Made by a program: the position numbers and the translations under genes
Notes under the pieces: model-generated
Told to the model about the DNA's origin: nothing
What the model saw: only the letters and a program-made list of their open reading frames with translations
The model's database searches: none
Source of the DNA: Solimonas sp040066175
GTDB taxonomy: Bacteria > Pseudomonadota > Gammaproteobacteria > Nevskiales > Nevskiaceae
Length of the DNA: 64,000 nt
NCBI RefSeq assembly: GCF_040066175.1
Contig: NZ_JBEAAM010000016.1
Location: 27,832-91,831, forward strand
Reading direction: 5' to 3'
Shown: positions 1 to 9,495 of the stretch, one piece after another
Layout of the letters: each line of letters opens with the position of its first letter
How positions within the stretch are numbered: position 1 is the first letter of the stretch

Positions 1-1057
<1,057 letters not shown>

Positions 1058-1147
1058 GCCGCTGTCCTCTGGCGCGTGGGATCCGATGTGCGGCCGGCAT
1101 TCTCGCTTACCGATGAGCCTCAAGCCAAGCGGACGTACAATCGCCCG

Positions 1148-1348
1148 ATGAACCTATTACGCCTGTTGATCCTCGTGGCGGCAGTCTGGCTGGTCTGGCG
1201 CATCGTCAGGCAGGTGCGTCAGCAGCTGCCGCGACAAAGCCCTCCAGCCGATCTCTACGAGCCGATGGCCCGTTGCGCCAAGTGTGGCACCCACCTGCCG
1301 GCGAAATCGCTGAACTCGGCGGGCTTGTGCGGCCGCTGCAGCGAATGA
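1148..1348 (+). CDS. PP0621-type small membrane zinc-ribbon protein
   Basis: This 66-residue protein has an N-terminal hydrophobic helix (residues about 3-18, LLRLLILVAAVWLVWRIV), a short polar linker, and a C-terminal zinc-ribbon-like motif with two CxxC pairs (CAKC and CGRC). The layout matches the uncharacterised PP0621 family often found directly upstream of pilS in pseudomonads and relatives, which is also its position here, 31 bases before pilS. Function is unknown. The membrane anchor and metal knuckle suggest a small accessory of the neighbouring pilus-regulation locus, but that is inference from position only. Confidence 0.75.
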   Translation: MNLLRLLILVAAVWLVWRIVRQVRQQLPRQSPPADLYEPMARCAKCGTHLPAKSLNSAGLCGRCSE

Positions 1349-1379
1349 ACAACAACCGGCGCCACGCATCGCCGCGGCG

Positions 1380-3011
1380 ATGAACCTGCACGCCGCGCGA
1401 CCCGGCGAGGCGCCTGCGGCGCGGACCGAGGACTGGCGCATCCTCGCAGTCCTGGGCCCGTATCGCCTGCTGCTGGTTACGACACTGCTGACGCTGTACC
1501 GCGCCGGGCTGGCACCGGCCATCTTCGAGCAGCTGCGGCAGCCGATGTTCTACTACGGCTGCCTGGCTTACGCACTGATCGCGCTGGTCCTGCTGCTGCT
1601 GGGCGTCTATCGCACCCCCAGCCTGCGCATCCAGGCCCACCTGCACCTCGGTGCGGACGTACTGATGATCGGCGCGCTGGTCCTGGGCACCGGCGGCGTC
1701 AGCAGCGGCCTGGGCATCCTGCTGATTCCACCGGTGGTCGGCAGCAGTCTCGTGCTGCGCCCGCGTCTGGCCGCGGTGCATGCCGCCGTGGCAACGCTGG
1801 CGATGCTCGGCGCCGAAGCCGCGAACCAGCTGGCGGCACGCGCACCCGACACCGGCGAATACACCCAGGCCGGCCTGCTCGGCCTCATGTTCTTCGTGTC
1901 GAGCCTGGTCGCCAACGCGGCGGCCCAGCGCGCCCGGCGCAGCGAAGCGGTCGCGGCGCGCGTCGGCAGCGAGTTCATGAGCCTGTCGCGGCTCTCCGAG
2001 AACGTCATCGAGGCGATGCACACCGGCGTGCTCGTCGTCGATGCGGACGGACGCATCCGCACCGCCAATACTGCGGCGCGCCGGCTGCTCGGCAGCGAGC
2101 TGGCGCCCGGAACGCCAACGACGAAAGTTGCGCCGGAACTGCATGGCCTGGTGCGGGCCTGGCACGCCGCAAACCACGATCCCGCGACCTCGCTGCAGAT
2201 CACGGGCAGCGGCCGGGAAGTCAGCGTCAGGCTGACGCGGCTGGGCTGGGGCGAGCGCGCGCCGGTGCTGGTGATGCTCGAGGACACCGCGCAGCTGCGC
2301 GAACAGGCGCAGCGGATCAAGCTCGCCGCGCTCGGCCGGCTGTCCGCCGGCATCGCCCACGAAATCCGCAATCCGCTCTCGGCGATCACGCAGGCCGGGC
2401 AGCTGCTCGCCGAATCCACGCAGATGCAGGGCGAGAACGGCCGCCTGCTGGCGATGATCCAGCGCCATGCCGGACGCATCGAACGCATCGTCAGCGACGT
2501 GCTCGACCTGTCGCGGCGCGATCCCTCGCGGCAGCAGACCCTGTCGCTGCGACAGTGGCTGGCCCAGGCGGTCGCGTTCTACCACGAAAGCCACCCGCGC
2601 GAATCACGCCCGATCGAGCTGACGGACGTGCCCGCCGGCCTGCGCATCCGCTTCGACCCGGAACATCTGCGGCAGGTCCTGTTCAACCTGTGGGACAACA
2701 GCTTCGAGAGCGGGGCACGCAGCGACCGGGCGGTGCGCGTCAGCCTGCGCGCGGCACCGACCCGCGAAGGCGACGCGGTGCAGATCGATGTCGCCGACGA
2801 TGGTCCCGGGATTCCCGGCGAGCTGCAGGAACGCATCTTCGAACCCTTCTTCACCACCAACGCCAACGGCACCGGCCTGGGGCTTTTCCTGTGCCGCGAG
2901 CTGTGCGAATACAATCAGGCCCGGCTGAGCCACGTACCCACGGCCCGCGGCGCGATGTTTCGCATCCGCTGTGCCGTGCCGCCGGCAGCTTCCTCGGGCG
3001 CAGCGACATGA
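1380..3011 (+). CDS. pilS: PilS-type membrane histidine kinase of type IV pilus regulation
   Basis: This 543-residue sensor kinase is predicted to phosphorylate PilR. An N-terminal region of several hydrophobic helices (about residues 24-185) is followed by a PAS-like segment (VLVVDADGRIRTAN) and a HisKA domain with phospho-acceptor His327 in AHEIRNPLSA. The HATPase domain shows an N-box (LFNLWDNS), G1 (DDGPGIP) and G2 (GTGLGLFL). The stop overlaps the pilR ATG as ATGA, so the pair is translationally coupled. In Pseudomonas, PilS monitors pilin in the membrane and PilR activates pilA with sigma-54. No pilin gene is present in the window, so the target is inferred from homology. Confidence 0.93.
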   Translation: MNLHAARPGEAPAARTEDWRILAVLGPYRLLLVTTLLTLYRAGLAPAIFEQLRQPMFYYGCLAYALIALVLLLLGVYRTPSLRIQAHLHLGADVLMIGALVLGTGGVSSGLGILLIPPVVGSSLVLRPRLAAVHAAVATLAMLGAEAANQLAARAPDTGEYTQAGLLGLMFFVSSLVANAAAQRARRSEAVAARVGSEFMSLSRLSENVIEAMHTGVLVVDADGRIRTANTAARRLLGSELAPGTPTTKVAPELHGLVRAWHAANHDPATSLQITGSGREVSVRLTRLGWGERAPVLVMLEDTAQLREQAQRIKLAALGRLSAGIAHEIRNPLSAITQAGQLLAESTQMQGENGRLLAMIQRHAGRIERIVSDVLDLSRRDPSRQQTLSLRQWLAQAVAFYHESHPRESRPIELTDVPAGLRIRFDPEHLRQVLFNLWDNSFESGARSDRAVRVSLRAAPTREGDAVQIDVADDGPGIPGELQERIFEPFFTTNANGTGLGLFLCRELCEYNQARLSHVPTARGAMFRIRCAVPPAASSGAAT

Positions 3012-4342
3012 ACACGAGTACCGCCAGGGTTTTGATCGTCGACGACGAGCCCGACATCCGCGAACTGGTCGAGATCACCCTGTCGCGCATGGGGCTGCGC
3101 ACGGACGCCGCGGCGACGCTGGCCGAAGCACGGGCGCGTCTGGCCCGTGACCGATACGACGTGTGCATCACCGACATGCGCCTGCCCGACGGCAGCGGCA
3201 TCGGCCTGGTCAGCGAGATCCAGCAGCTTACGCCGCAGACGCCGGTCGCGGTGATCACTGCCTACGGCAACGCCGAGGCGGCGGTCGAAAGTCTCAAGGC
3301 CGGTGCGTTCGACTTCGTGTCCAAGCCGGTGGACGTCGCCGTGCTGCGCAAGCTGGTCGATACTGCCCTGCGCCTGCGTGGTCCGGAACCGCACGCCGAC
3401 GCCGGTGATGGCCTGCTCGGCGAGCACGAAAGCATCCGCCAGCTGCGGGAACTCATCGAACGGCTCGCCCGCAGTCAGGCACCGGTCCACATCACCGGCG
3501 AATCCGGCACGGGCAAGGAACTGGTCGCACGTCTGATCCACAGCAGCGGCCCGCGTGCGGCGGGCCCCTTCGTCGCCGTCAATTGCGGCGCGATCCCGGC
3601 CGAGCTGATGGAGAGCGAGTTCTTCGGCCACCTGAAGGGCAGCTTCACCGGGGCACATCGGGACAAGGCCGGCCTGTTCCAGGCCGCCGAAGGCGGAACC
3701 CTGTTCCTCGACGAGGTCGCGGACCTGCCACTGCACATGCAGGTCAAGCTGCTGCGCGCCCTGCAGGAGCGGCGGGTGCGGCCCGTGGGCGCGGAAGCGG
3801 AGGTGCCGGTCAATGTCCGCATCATCTCGGCCACACACCGCAATCTGCGCGAGCTGGCAGGCAGCGGCCAGTTCCGGCAGGACCTCCTCTACCGTCTCGA
3901 CGTGATCACCGTGCACACACCGGCGCTGCGCGAGCGGCGCGCCGACATCCCGCTGCTGGCCGAGCACATCCTGCAGCGCCTCGCCGCGCAGGCCGGACTG
4001 CCCGCCGCGCCGGCACTGGACGCCACCGCCCTGCACCTGCTGATGGAGTATCCGTTCCCCGGCAACGTCCGCGAGCTGGAAAATGCGCTGGAACGGGCCA
4101 TGACGCTATGCGACGGCACGCGCATCCGGGCCACGGATCTGCAGCTGCATGGACCGGTCGCCTCGCCCGCGCCGCGCGCGACCACCGATCTCGAGCGGCA
4201 GATGGAGGACATGGAGCGCAAGGCGATTCGCGAGGCCCTGGAAAAGACGCGTTACAACAAGACGCGCGCCGCCGAATTGCTCGGCATGTCGTTCCGTTCG
4301 CTGCGCTACCGCATCAAGAAGCTGGGCCTCGACCGCGAGTGA
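3008..4342 (+). CDS. pilR: PilR sigma-54-dependent response regulator
   Basis: This 444-residue NtrC-class activator works with RNA polymerase sigma-54. The receiver domain holds the phosphorylatable Asp56 in ITDMRLPDGSG and the conserved Lys of SKPVD. The AAA+ domain has Walker A GESGTGKE, a sigma-54-contact loop reading GSFTGA (the GAFTGA motif with Ala to Ser, common in PilR) and Walker B TLFLDEV. The C-terminus is a Fis-type helix-turn-helix (TRAAELLGMSFRSLRYRIKKLGL). The start overlaps the pilS stop. A near-perfect sigma-54 promoter lies 145 bases downstream of its stop, making the next operon a possible direct target. Confidence 0.96.
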   Translation: MNTSTARVLIVDDEPDIRELVEITLSRMGLRTDAAATLAEARARLARDRYDVCITDMRLPDGSGIGLVSEIQQLTPQTPVAVITAYGNAEAAVESLKAGAFDFVSKPVDVAVLRKLVDTALRLRGPEPHADAGDGLLGEHESIRQLRELIERLARSQAPVHITGESGTGKELVARLIHSSGPRAAGPFVAVNCGAIPAELMESEFFGHLKGSFTGAHRDKAGLFQAAEGGTLFLDEVADLPLHMQVKLLRALQERRVRPVGAEAEVPVNVRIISATHRNLRELAGSGQFRQDLLYRLDVITVHTPALRERRADIPLLAEHILQRLAAQAGLPAAPALDATALHLLMEYPFPGNVRELENALERAMTLCDGTRIRATDLQLHGPVASPAPRATTDLERQMEDMERKAIREALEKTRYNKTRAAELLGMSFRSLRYRIKKLGLDRE

Positions 4343-4486
4343 ATGCACCCACACGCCACTGCAGTCGATGCACGACCCGTGCGGCCCGCTTCGACGCGCG
4401 CCGTGAGCAAACTTTACCCGCAGCGCGCCGCGCGGCTTCTGCTAGACTCGCCCGATTCGGCGTTGCCGACGTAGCGGCGCCACCAG

Positions 4487-4501
4487 TGGCACGAAGCTTG
4501 C
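4487..4501 (+). promoter_or_regulatory. Sigma-54 (-24/-12) promoter
   Basis: The sequence TGGCACGAAGCTTGC matches the sigma-54 consensus TGGCACG-N4-TTGC at every conserved base, with the required 10 bases between GG (4488-4489) and GC (4500-4501). Transcription would start near 4513, giving a roughly 22-base leader holding a GGAGGA ribosome site (4522-4527) before the TTG at 4535. It lies just downstream of pilR, which encodes a sigma-54 activator. Confidence 0.82.
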
Positions 4502-4534
4502 GAGAGGCAGTGCCTTGATCTGGAGGACTGAGCA

Positions 4535-5143
4535 TTGTTCCTGAATCGTTCACCGGCGACACCGCGTGAAGCCGCGTCGATCCCGGCCGGATCACGCCGA
4601 CGGGCAGCGCGGCGCAGCCCGCACGAGGCCCTGACCTGGCGGGGCGATCACGCCAGCGAACCCGCCCAGCAGGTGCTGCGCAACACGCTGCGCTCGGCCT
4701 GCGAAGTGATCGGCGCCCAGCGCGGCTTCATCCTGCAGACCCGCGACGAGCCCGCTCTGGAAGTGGTGTGCGCACATCACGTCAGCCCGCGCGACCTGCT
4801 CGACATCGTTCTCGGTTGCGCTGCGCGCGCGCTGCACCAGTCGCTGGTCCATGGCGGCCTGGGACTGGCGGACCGCCTCGGCCTGATCCTGCCGCAGCTC
4901 GACGGCAGTTTCGAGGAAAACGCGCCGGCCGTGGTTGCAGTGCCGCTGGAGCTCGGCTGCCCGCAGCGCGGCGTGATGTGCCTGCTGCGGGCGGATCCGC
5001 CGCGCGTGCTGGGGGAACTGGACATCGAGATCCTCGAAGCGCTCGCCGAACAGGCGGCCCTGGCGTTGCGTGCGGCCAACCAGCAGTCCGCGCTGAGTCG
5101 CCTCGCCGCCAGCCTGCACGCGCTCTCGCCGCAGCCGGCCTGA
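4535..5143 (+). CDS. GAF-domain protein, first gene of a sigma-54 operon
   Basis: This is a predicted 202-residue cytoplasmic protein. The TTG start is chosen because GGAGGA sits 7-8 bases upstream and both fit the sigma-54 transcript start; the next methionines are far inside. Residues about 45-185 form a GAF-like sensory domain (RSACEVIGAQRGFIL, VVAVPLELGCPQRGVMCLL, EILEALAEQAALALRAAN), the pattern seen in cofactor-binding or redox GAF modules and in N-terminal parts of sensor kinases. The histidine kinase gene begins 13 bases after the stop, so this protein probably supplies the sensory input that kinase lacks. The ligand is unknown. Confidence 0.72.
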   Translation: MFLNRSPATPREAASIPAGSRRRAARRSPHEALTWRGDHASEPAQQVLRNTLRSACEVIGAQRGFILQTRDEPALEVVCAHHVSPRDLLDIVLGCAARALHQSLVHGGLGLADRLGLILPQLDGSFEENAPAVVAVPLELGCPQRGVMCLLRADPPRVLGELDIEILEALAEQAALALRAANQQSALSRLAASLHALSPQPA

Positions 5144-5156
5144 GCACGCCACGGGC

Positions 5157-6011
5157 ATGGAGCCACAGCGGGAGTCCGCGCGCAGCGAACGGCCCGCCGA
5201 TACGGTGAGGCCGGCGAGCGAGGCCGAAACCGAGGACTTTCGCCAGGCGGTGCTGCGTCAGGTCGAGGCACTGACCGCCGACAACCAGCGCCTGCTGCAA
5301 TCGGTGGTACGCAGCGAGCGTCGATTCAGGACGCTGGCCAAGTCGGTCTGGCACGTCCAGGAGGAAGAGCGCCGGCGCCTCGCACGCGAACTGCATGACG
5401 GCATCGGCCAGACGCTCACCGCGCTCGCCAACCAGCTGCAGCGCATCCTCGACGACGCGCGCGGCGCCGGCAATCTGGGACTCGAACACCGGCTCGGCGA
5501 CGCGCTGGAACTGACCCGCACCTCGCTGCACGACACCCGTGAGCTGTCACGCCTGCTGCGGCCGACGCTGCTCGACGATCTGGGCCTCGACGCCGCGCTG
5601 AACTGGCTGGCGCGCACGCTCAGCGAGCGCACTGGGCTGGCGATCGAACTGCGCTCAGGCCTCGACGAGCAGCGCCTGCACCCGGACATCGAGACGCTGG
5701 TGTTCCGCGTCACGCAGGAAGCGCTGACCAACGTGATCCGCCACGCGCAGGCGCGCTCGGCGCAGATCGTGCTGCAGAGACGCGGCGACCTGCTGATGCT
5801 GCGCATCGAGGACGACGGTCGCGGCGTCGATCTCCAGGCGCTCGCCGATGCCGAACGCTCAGGAGCGAGCGGCGGCCTGCGCGGCATGCGCGACCGCGCC
5901 GAGCTGTTCGGCGGCCGCGTCGAACTCAGGGCAGCCACCGGCGGCGGCACGATCGTACAAATGACGCTCGCGCTCGACGCCTCCGATTCTGGACATCCGA
6001 CGAACCCATGA
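5157..6011 (+). CDS. Soluble NarX-type (HisKA_3) histidine kinase
   Basis: This 284-residue kinase has no transmembrane segment. Residues about 20-70 look like a coiled coil. The HisKA_3 dimerisation domain has phospho-acceptor His80 in RRLARELHDGIGQTL, and the ATPase domain has QEALTNVIRHAQA (N-box), EDDGRGVD (G1) and GLRGMRDRAE (G2). It lacks a recognisable sensor domain, consistent with input from the GAF protein encoded just upstream. The stop overlaps the ATG of the response regulator gene (ATGA at 6008-6011), so kinase and regulator are coupled. Signal and target genes are not known from sequence. Confidence 0.88.
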   Translation: MEPQRESARSERPADTVRPASEAETEDFRQAVLRQVEALTADNQRLLQSVVRSERRFRTLAKSVWHVQEEERRRLARELHDGIGQTLTALANQLQRILDDARGAGNLGLEHRLGDALELTRTSLHDTRELSRLLRPTLLDDLGLDAALNWLARTLSERTGLAIELRSGLDEQRLHPDIETLVFRVTQEALTNVIRHAQARSAQIVLQRRGDLLMLRIEDDGRGVDLQALADAERSGASGGLRGMRDRAELFGGRVELRAATGGGTIVQMTLALDASDSGHPTNP

Positions 6012-6652
6012 ACCCGATCCGCCTTCTGGTCGCCGACGACCACACCATCGTCCGCGAGGGGCTGGTTTCCATGCTCGAGGAAACCGGCGAATGCCAAGTG
6101 GTCGCCCAGGCCGCCGACGGCCATCAGGCGATGGATCTCGCGCTCAAGACCCAGCCCGACGTCGTCGTCACCGACATCTCGATGCCGCGCATGTCGGGCC
6201 TGGAAGTCGTCAAGCGCGTGCGCGCCGAGCTGCCGGGCACGCGCACGCTGGTGCTGACGGTCCACGAGGAGGACGAGTACATCCTGCCGATCCTGCGCGC
6301 CGGCGCCAACGGTTTCCTCAACAAGGACACCTCGGTCGCCGAGTTGATGACCGCGATCAAGGCGATCCACGGCGGCCAGTCGTACTTCGGTCCGCGGGCC
6401 GCCAAGGCGCTGGCGGAGCGGCAGGGCCGCGGCCGCAGCATCAGCGCCGATCCCTACGAGAGCCTCACGGCGCGCGAACGCGAGACCTTCCACCTGGTGA
6501 TCCAGGGCAAGACCACCAAGGAGATCGCGCAGATCCTCGACATCGGCGTCAAGACCGCCGAGAACCACCGTGCGCGCATGATGGAGAAACTGGGGCTGCG
6601 CAACACCGCCGAAGTCGTGCGTTTCGCCGCGCTGCGCGGCTTGTTGTCCTGA
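6008..6652 (+). CDS. NarL/FixJ-type response regulator
   Basis: This 214-residue DNA-binding regulator is the presumed partner of the upstream kinase. Its receiver domain has DDH near the N-terminus, phosphorylatable Asp56 in VVTDISMPRMSGLEV and the conserved Lys of FLNKDTS. A LuxR-type helix-turn-helix occupies about residues 150-214 (LTARERETFHLVIQGKTTKE, VKTAENHRARMMEKLGL). It is the last gene of the GAF-kinase-regulator operon, which is headed by a sigma-54 promoter. A perfect palindrome of a type bound by LuxR-type dimers exists at 48036-48053, but linking the two would be speculation. Confidence 0.92.
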   Translation: MNPIRLLVADDHTIVREGLVSMLEETGECQVVAQAADGHQAMDLALKTQPDVVVTDISMPRMSGLEVVKRVRAELPGTRTLVLTVHEEDEYILPILRAGANGFLNKDTSVAELMTAIKAIHGGQSYFGPRAAKALAERQGRGRSISADPYESLTARERETFHLVIQGKTTKEIAQILDIGVKTAENHRARMMEKLGLRNTAEVVRFAALRGLLS

Positions 6653-6660
6653 ACGCCGAC

Positions 6661-6690
6661 TTACGCCGCATCCCAGCCAGCCGCTATACT
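6661..6690 (+). promoter_or_regulatory. Possible petABC sigma-70 promoter
   Basis: A TATACT -10 box (6685-6690) lies 18 bases after a weak TTACGC -35 (6661-6666), in the 157-base gap before the bc1 operon. Only the -10 is convincing. Confidence 0.35.
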
Positions 6691-6809
6691 TCGCAGGTTA
6701 GGCCGAGCGCATCGTCCTGGGAGTCACGGCCCGTCGTCCGGGTCGCGGGTGGTGTCGCGTTCGTGCCTTGTCAAGGATTTCGCTATCACTCCTGCAGGGG
6801 CATGGTTCA

Positions 6810-7406
6810 ATGAGCAATCAAGGCGTGGATCCTGGCCGCCGCCGGTTCCTCACGCTGACGACCGCGGTCGTCGGCGGTGCTGGAACGGTCGCAGCGGTCT
6901 GGCCATTTCTGGCGTCACTCAAGCCGAGCGAACGCGCCAAGGCGCTGGGCGCGCCGGTGACCGTGGACATCTCCAAGGTCGAGCCCGGCCAGCGCATCAT
7001 CGTCGCCTGGCGCGGCAAGCCGGTGTGGATCGTGCGGCGCACCCCGGACATGCTGCAGTCCCTGCCCAAGGTCAGCGCCGATCTGCGCGACCCCGCGTCG
7101 AAGGAGCCGCAGCAGCCGGCCTATGCGCAGAACGAGGCGCGTGCGATCAAGCCCGAGGTGCTGGTGATGGTCGGCTCGTGCACGCACCTGGGCTGCTCGC
7201 CGACCTTCCGCCCGGATCACCCGGCGCCAGAAATCGACCCGAACTGGCAGGGCGGCTTCTACTGCCCCTGCCACGGCTCGAAGTTCGACCTGTCCGGCCG
7301 CGTGTACAAGGGCGTGCCGGCGCCGCTGAACCTGGTCGTGCCGCCGCATCGCTACGCGGGCGACCACACGATCGTGGTCGGTGAAGACACCGTGGGAGCT
7401 GCGTGA
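6810..7406 (+). CDS. petA: Rieske iron-sulfur subunit of cytochrome bc1
   Basis: This is the ubiquinol-cytochrome c reductase Rieske protein, 198 residues. A twin-arginine motif (GRRRFLTL, residues 9-16) precedes the single membrane anchor (about 17-36), as expected for Tat-dependent insertion of a folded [2Fe-2S] protein. The cluster ligands are visible in CTHLGC (Cys124, His126) and CPCHG (Cys152, His155), with Cys129 and Cys154 forming the usual disulfide. The ATG at 6810 is preferred over an in-frame start at 6768 because AGGGG lies upstream and the homologous N-terminus begins here. It is the first gene of petABC and overlaps petB. Confidence 0.96.
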   Translation: MSNQGVDPGRRRFLTLTTAVVGGAGTVAAVWPFLASLKPSERAKALGAPVTVDISKVEPGQRIIVAWRGKPVWIVRRTPDMLQSLPKVSADLRDPASKEPQQPAYAQNEARAIKPEVLVMVGSCTHLGCSPTFRPDHPAPEIDPNWQGGFYCPCHGSKFDLSGRVYKGVPAPLNLVVPPHRYAGDHTIVVGEDTVGAA

Positions 7407-8656
7407 TGGCCATCGTTCCCAATCCCTACAAGACCACCGGCTTCCTCGGCTGGATCGACGACCGCTTCCCGCTGACCAAGCTGTGGAAGGACCACCTCGC
7501 CGAATACTACGCACCGAAGAACTTCAACTTCTGGTACTACTTCGGTTCGCTGGCCCTGCTCGTGCTGGTCAACCAGCTGCTGACCGGCATCTTCCTGACG
7601 ATGCACTACAAGACGGATGCCGCGCAGGCCTGGCACAGCGTCGAGTACATCATGCGCGACGTGCCCTGGGGCAACGTCATCCGCTACCTGCATTCGACCG
7701 GCGCATCGGCATTCTTCGTCGTCGTCTATCTGCACATGTACCGCGGCCTGCTGTATGGCTCGCACCGCAAGCCGCGTGAGCTGATCTGGATCTTCGGCTG
7801 CCTGATCTTCCTGTGCCTGATGGCGGAAGCCTTCTGCGGCTACGTGCTGCCGTGGGGACAGATGTCCTACTGGGGCGCGCAGGTGATCATCTCGCTGTTC
7901 GGCGCGATTCCGGTGGTCGGCCCCGATCTGGTGATCTGGATCCAGGGCGACTACATCCCGTCGGACGCGACGCTCAACCGCCTGTTCTCGCTGCACGTCA
8001 TCGCGATTCCGCTGGTGCTCGTCGGCCTGGTCGTCGCGCACCTGATCGCACTGCACGAAGTGGGCTCGAACAACCCCGACGGCGTCGAGATCAAGAAGAA
8101 GAAGGATCCGACGACCGGCATCCCGCTCGACGGCATCCCGTTCCACCCGTATTACACCGTCAAGGATCTGGTCGGTGTCGGCGTGTTCCTGATCGTCTTC
8201 CTCGGCATCGTGTTCTTCGCGCCGGACGGCGGCGGCTACTTCCTCGAAAAGCCCAACTTCCAGGAAGCCAACCCGCTGGTCACACCGGATCACATCACGC
8301 CGGCGTGGTATTTCGGTGCGTTCTACGCAATTCTGCGCGCGATCCCCAACAAGCTGCTCGGCGTCGTCGGCATGTTCGGCGCGGTGCTGATCCTGTTCGC
8401 GCTGCCCTGGCTCGACCGGTCCCCGGTCAAGTCGATCCGCTACAAGGGCCCGATCTTCAAGGCCGCGGTGGCGCTGTTCACGATCGCGTTCGTCGCACTG
8501 TGCTACTTCGGCATGCAGCCGCCGACCGAAATCGGCACGCTGATCTCGCGCATCGGCACTGCGATCTACTTCGGCTTCTTCATCCTGATGCCGTTCTACT
8601 CCAAGCTCGACAAGACCAAGCAGGAACCGGAGCGCGTGACTTATGAAGCGCATTAA
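7406..8656 (+). CDS. petB: Cytochrome b subunit of cytochrome bc1
   Basis: This 416-residue multi-helix membrane protein carries the two b hemes and forms the quinol oxidation and reduction sites of complex III. Visible hallmarks include the paired heme histidines in the helices around LHSTGASAFFVVVYLHMYRG and LHVIAIPLVLVGLVVAHLIALHEVG, the CGYVLPWGQMSYWGA motif, and the C-terminal PDHITPAWYFGAFYAILRAIP segment. The ATG at 7406 shares its A with the petA stop; a GTG at 7403 is a less likely alternative. The 3' end overlaps petC by 14 bases. Confidence 0.97.
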   Translation: MAIVPNPYKTTGFLGWIDDRFPLTKLWKDHLAEYYAPKNFNFWYYFGSLALLVLVNQLLTGIFLTMHYKTDAAQAWHSVEYIMRDVPWGNVIRYLHSTGASAFFVVVYLHMYRGLLYGSHRKPRELIWIFGCLIFLCLMAEAFCGYVLPWGQMSYWGAQVIISLFGAIPVVGPDLVIWIQGDYIPSDATLNRLFSLHVIAIPLVLVGLVVAHLIALHEVGSNNPDGVEIKKKKDPTTGIPLDGIPFHPYYTVKDLVGVGVFLIVFLGIVFFAPDGGGYFLEKPNFQEANPLVTPDHITPAWYFGAFYAILRAIPNKLLGVVGMFGAVLILFALPWLDRSPVKSIRYKGPIFKAAVALFTIAFVALCYFGMQPPTEIGTLISRIGTAIYFGFFILMPFYSKLDKTKQEPERVTYEAH

Positions 8657-9413
8657 CGCCAACCTCATGACGGCCGCGCGTTCGCTGCTGCTGGCCGGCG
8701 CGGCCCTGTGTGCGTCCGCGGCACAGGCCGCGGGTGGTGCCGTGCTGCCCTACAGCTTCAAGCCGGACACGGGCAACCTGGCCTCTGCGCAGCGTGGCGC
8801 ACGCAACTTCATGAACTACTGCTCGGGCTGCCACTCGATGGCCCACCTCCGCTACGGTCGCATGGCCGCGGACCTGGACATCCCCGAGGAGCTGCTCAAG
8901 AAGAATCTGATGTTCACGACCGAGAAGCCGGGTGATCACATCGTTTCGTCGATGCCGGCCGAATCGGCCGGCTGGTTCGGCGCGCGTCCACCGGATCTCA
9001 CGCTCGAAACGCGCATGCGCGGTGCCGACTGGGTTTACAACTACCTGATGACCTTCTACCTCGATGCGGGCCGTCCGCTGGGCACCAACAACCTGGTGCT
9101 GCCGGGGGCGTCGATGCCGCACGTGCTCGGCGAACTGCAGGGCTGGCAGGTCAGGCACGAGGAAGCCCCGGCGGGTGAAGGCGGCCACGGCGGCGCACAC
9201 GCCGCCCCCAGCTTCAAGATCGCCGTTCCCGGCAAGCTCGACGCGAAGGAGTACCAGAAGTTCGTCGCCGACACGGTGAACTTCATGGTGTATGCGGCCG
9301 AACCCGGACGTGCGGACCGGGTCTCGACCGGCATCAAGGTCATGCTGTTCCTGGTGCTGTTCACGGTGCTCGCCTACATGCTCAAGCGCGAGTACTGGAA
9401 AGACGTCCACTAG
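8643..9413 (+). CDS. petC: Cytochrome c1 subunit of cytochrome bc1
   Basis: This 256-residue heme protein passes electrons from the Rieske centre to cytochrome c. A cleavable signal peptide (residues 1 to about 30, ending SAAQAA) is followed by the heme site CSGCH (Cys60, Cys63, His64). One C-terminal membrane anchor (VMLFLVLFTVLAYMLK) is followed by a basic stop-transfer. A Gly/His-rich insert (GEGGHGGAHAAP) before the anchor is unusual in composition but lies in a variable region. It is the last gene of petABC, followed by a strong terminator. Confidence 0.97.
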   Translation: MKRINANLMTAARSLLLAGAALCASAAQAAGGAVLPYSFKPDTGNLASAQRGARNFMNYCSGCHSMAHLRYGRMAADLDIPEELLKKNLMFTTEKPGDHIVSSMPAESAGWFGARPPDLTLETRMRGADWVYNYLMTFYLDAGRPLGTNNLVLPGASMPHVLGELQGWQVRHEEAPAGEGGHGGAHAAPSFKIAVPGKLDAKEYQKFVADTVNFMVYAAEPGRADRVSTGIKVMLFLVLFTVLAYMLKREYWKDVH

Positions 9414-9431
9414 CCGGCGATGGCGATGCGC

Positions 9432-9483
9432 ACGGCGCCGTTCATGCCGAGACCTCCGGCGATGAACGGCGCCGTTTGTTTTT
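9432..9483 (+). terminator. Rho-independent terminator after petABC
   Basis: A perfect 14-base inverted repeat (ACGGCGCCGTTCAT at 9432-9445 and its complement at 9462-9475) is followed by TTGTTTTTG. It separates petABC from sspA. Confidence 0.85.
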
Positions 9484-9495
9484 GAGGCGCGCACG

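Noticed and set aside
4413..4448. Second, sigma-70 promoter TTTACC / TAGACT before the GAF gene
   Set aside because: Spacer is 24 bases, too long; the sigma-54 site explains the start better.
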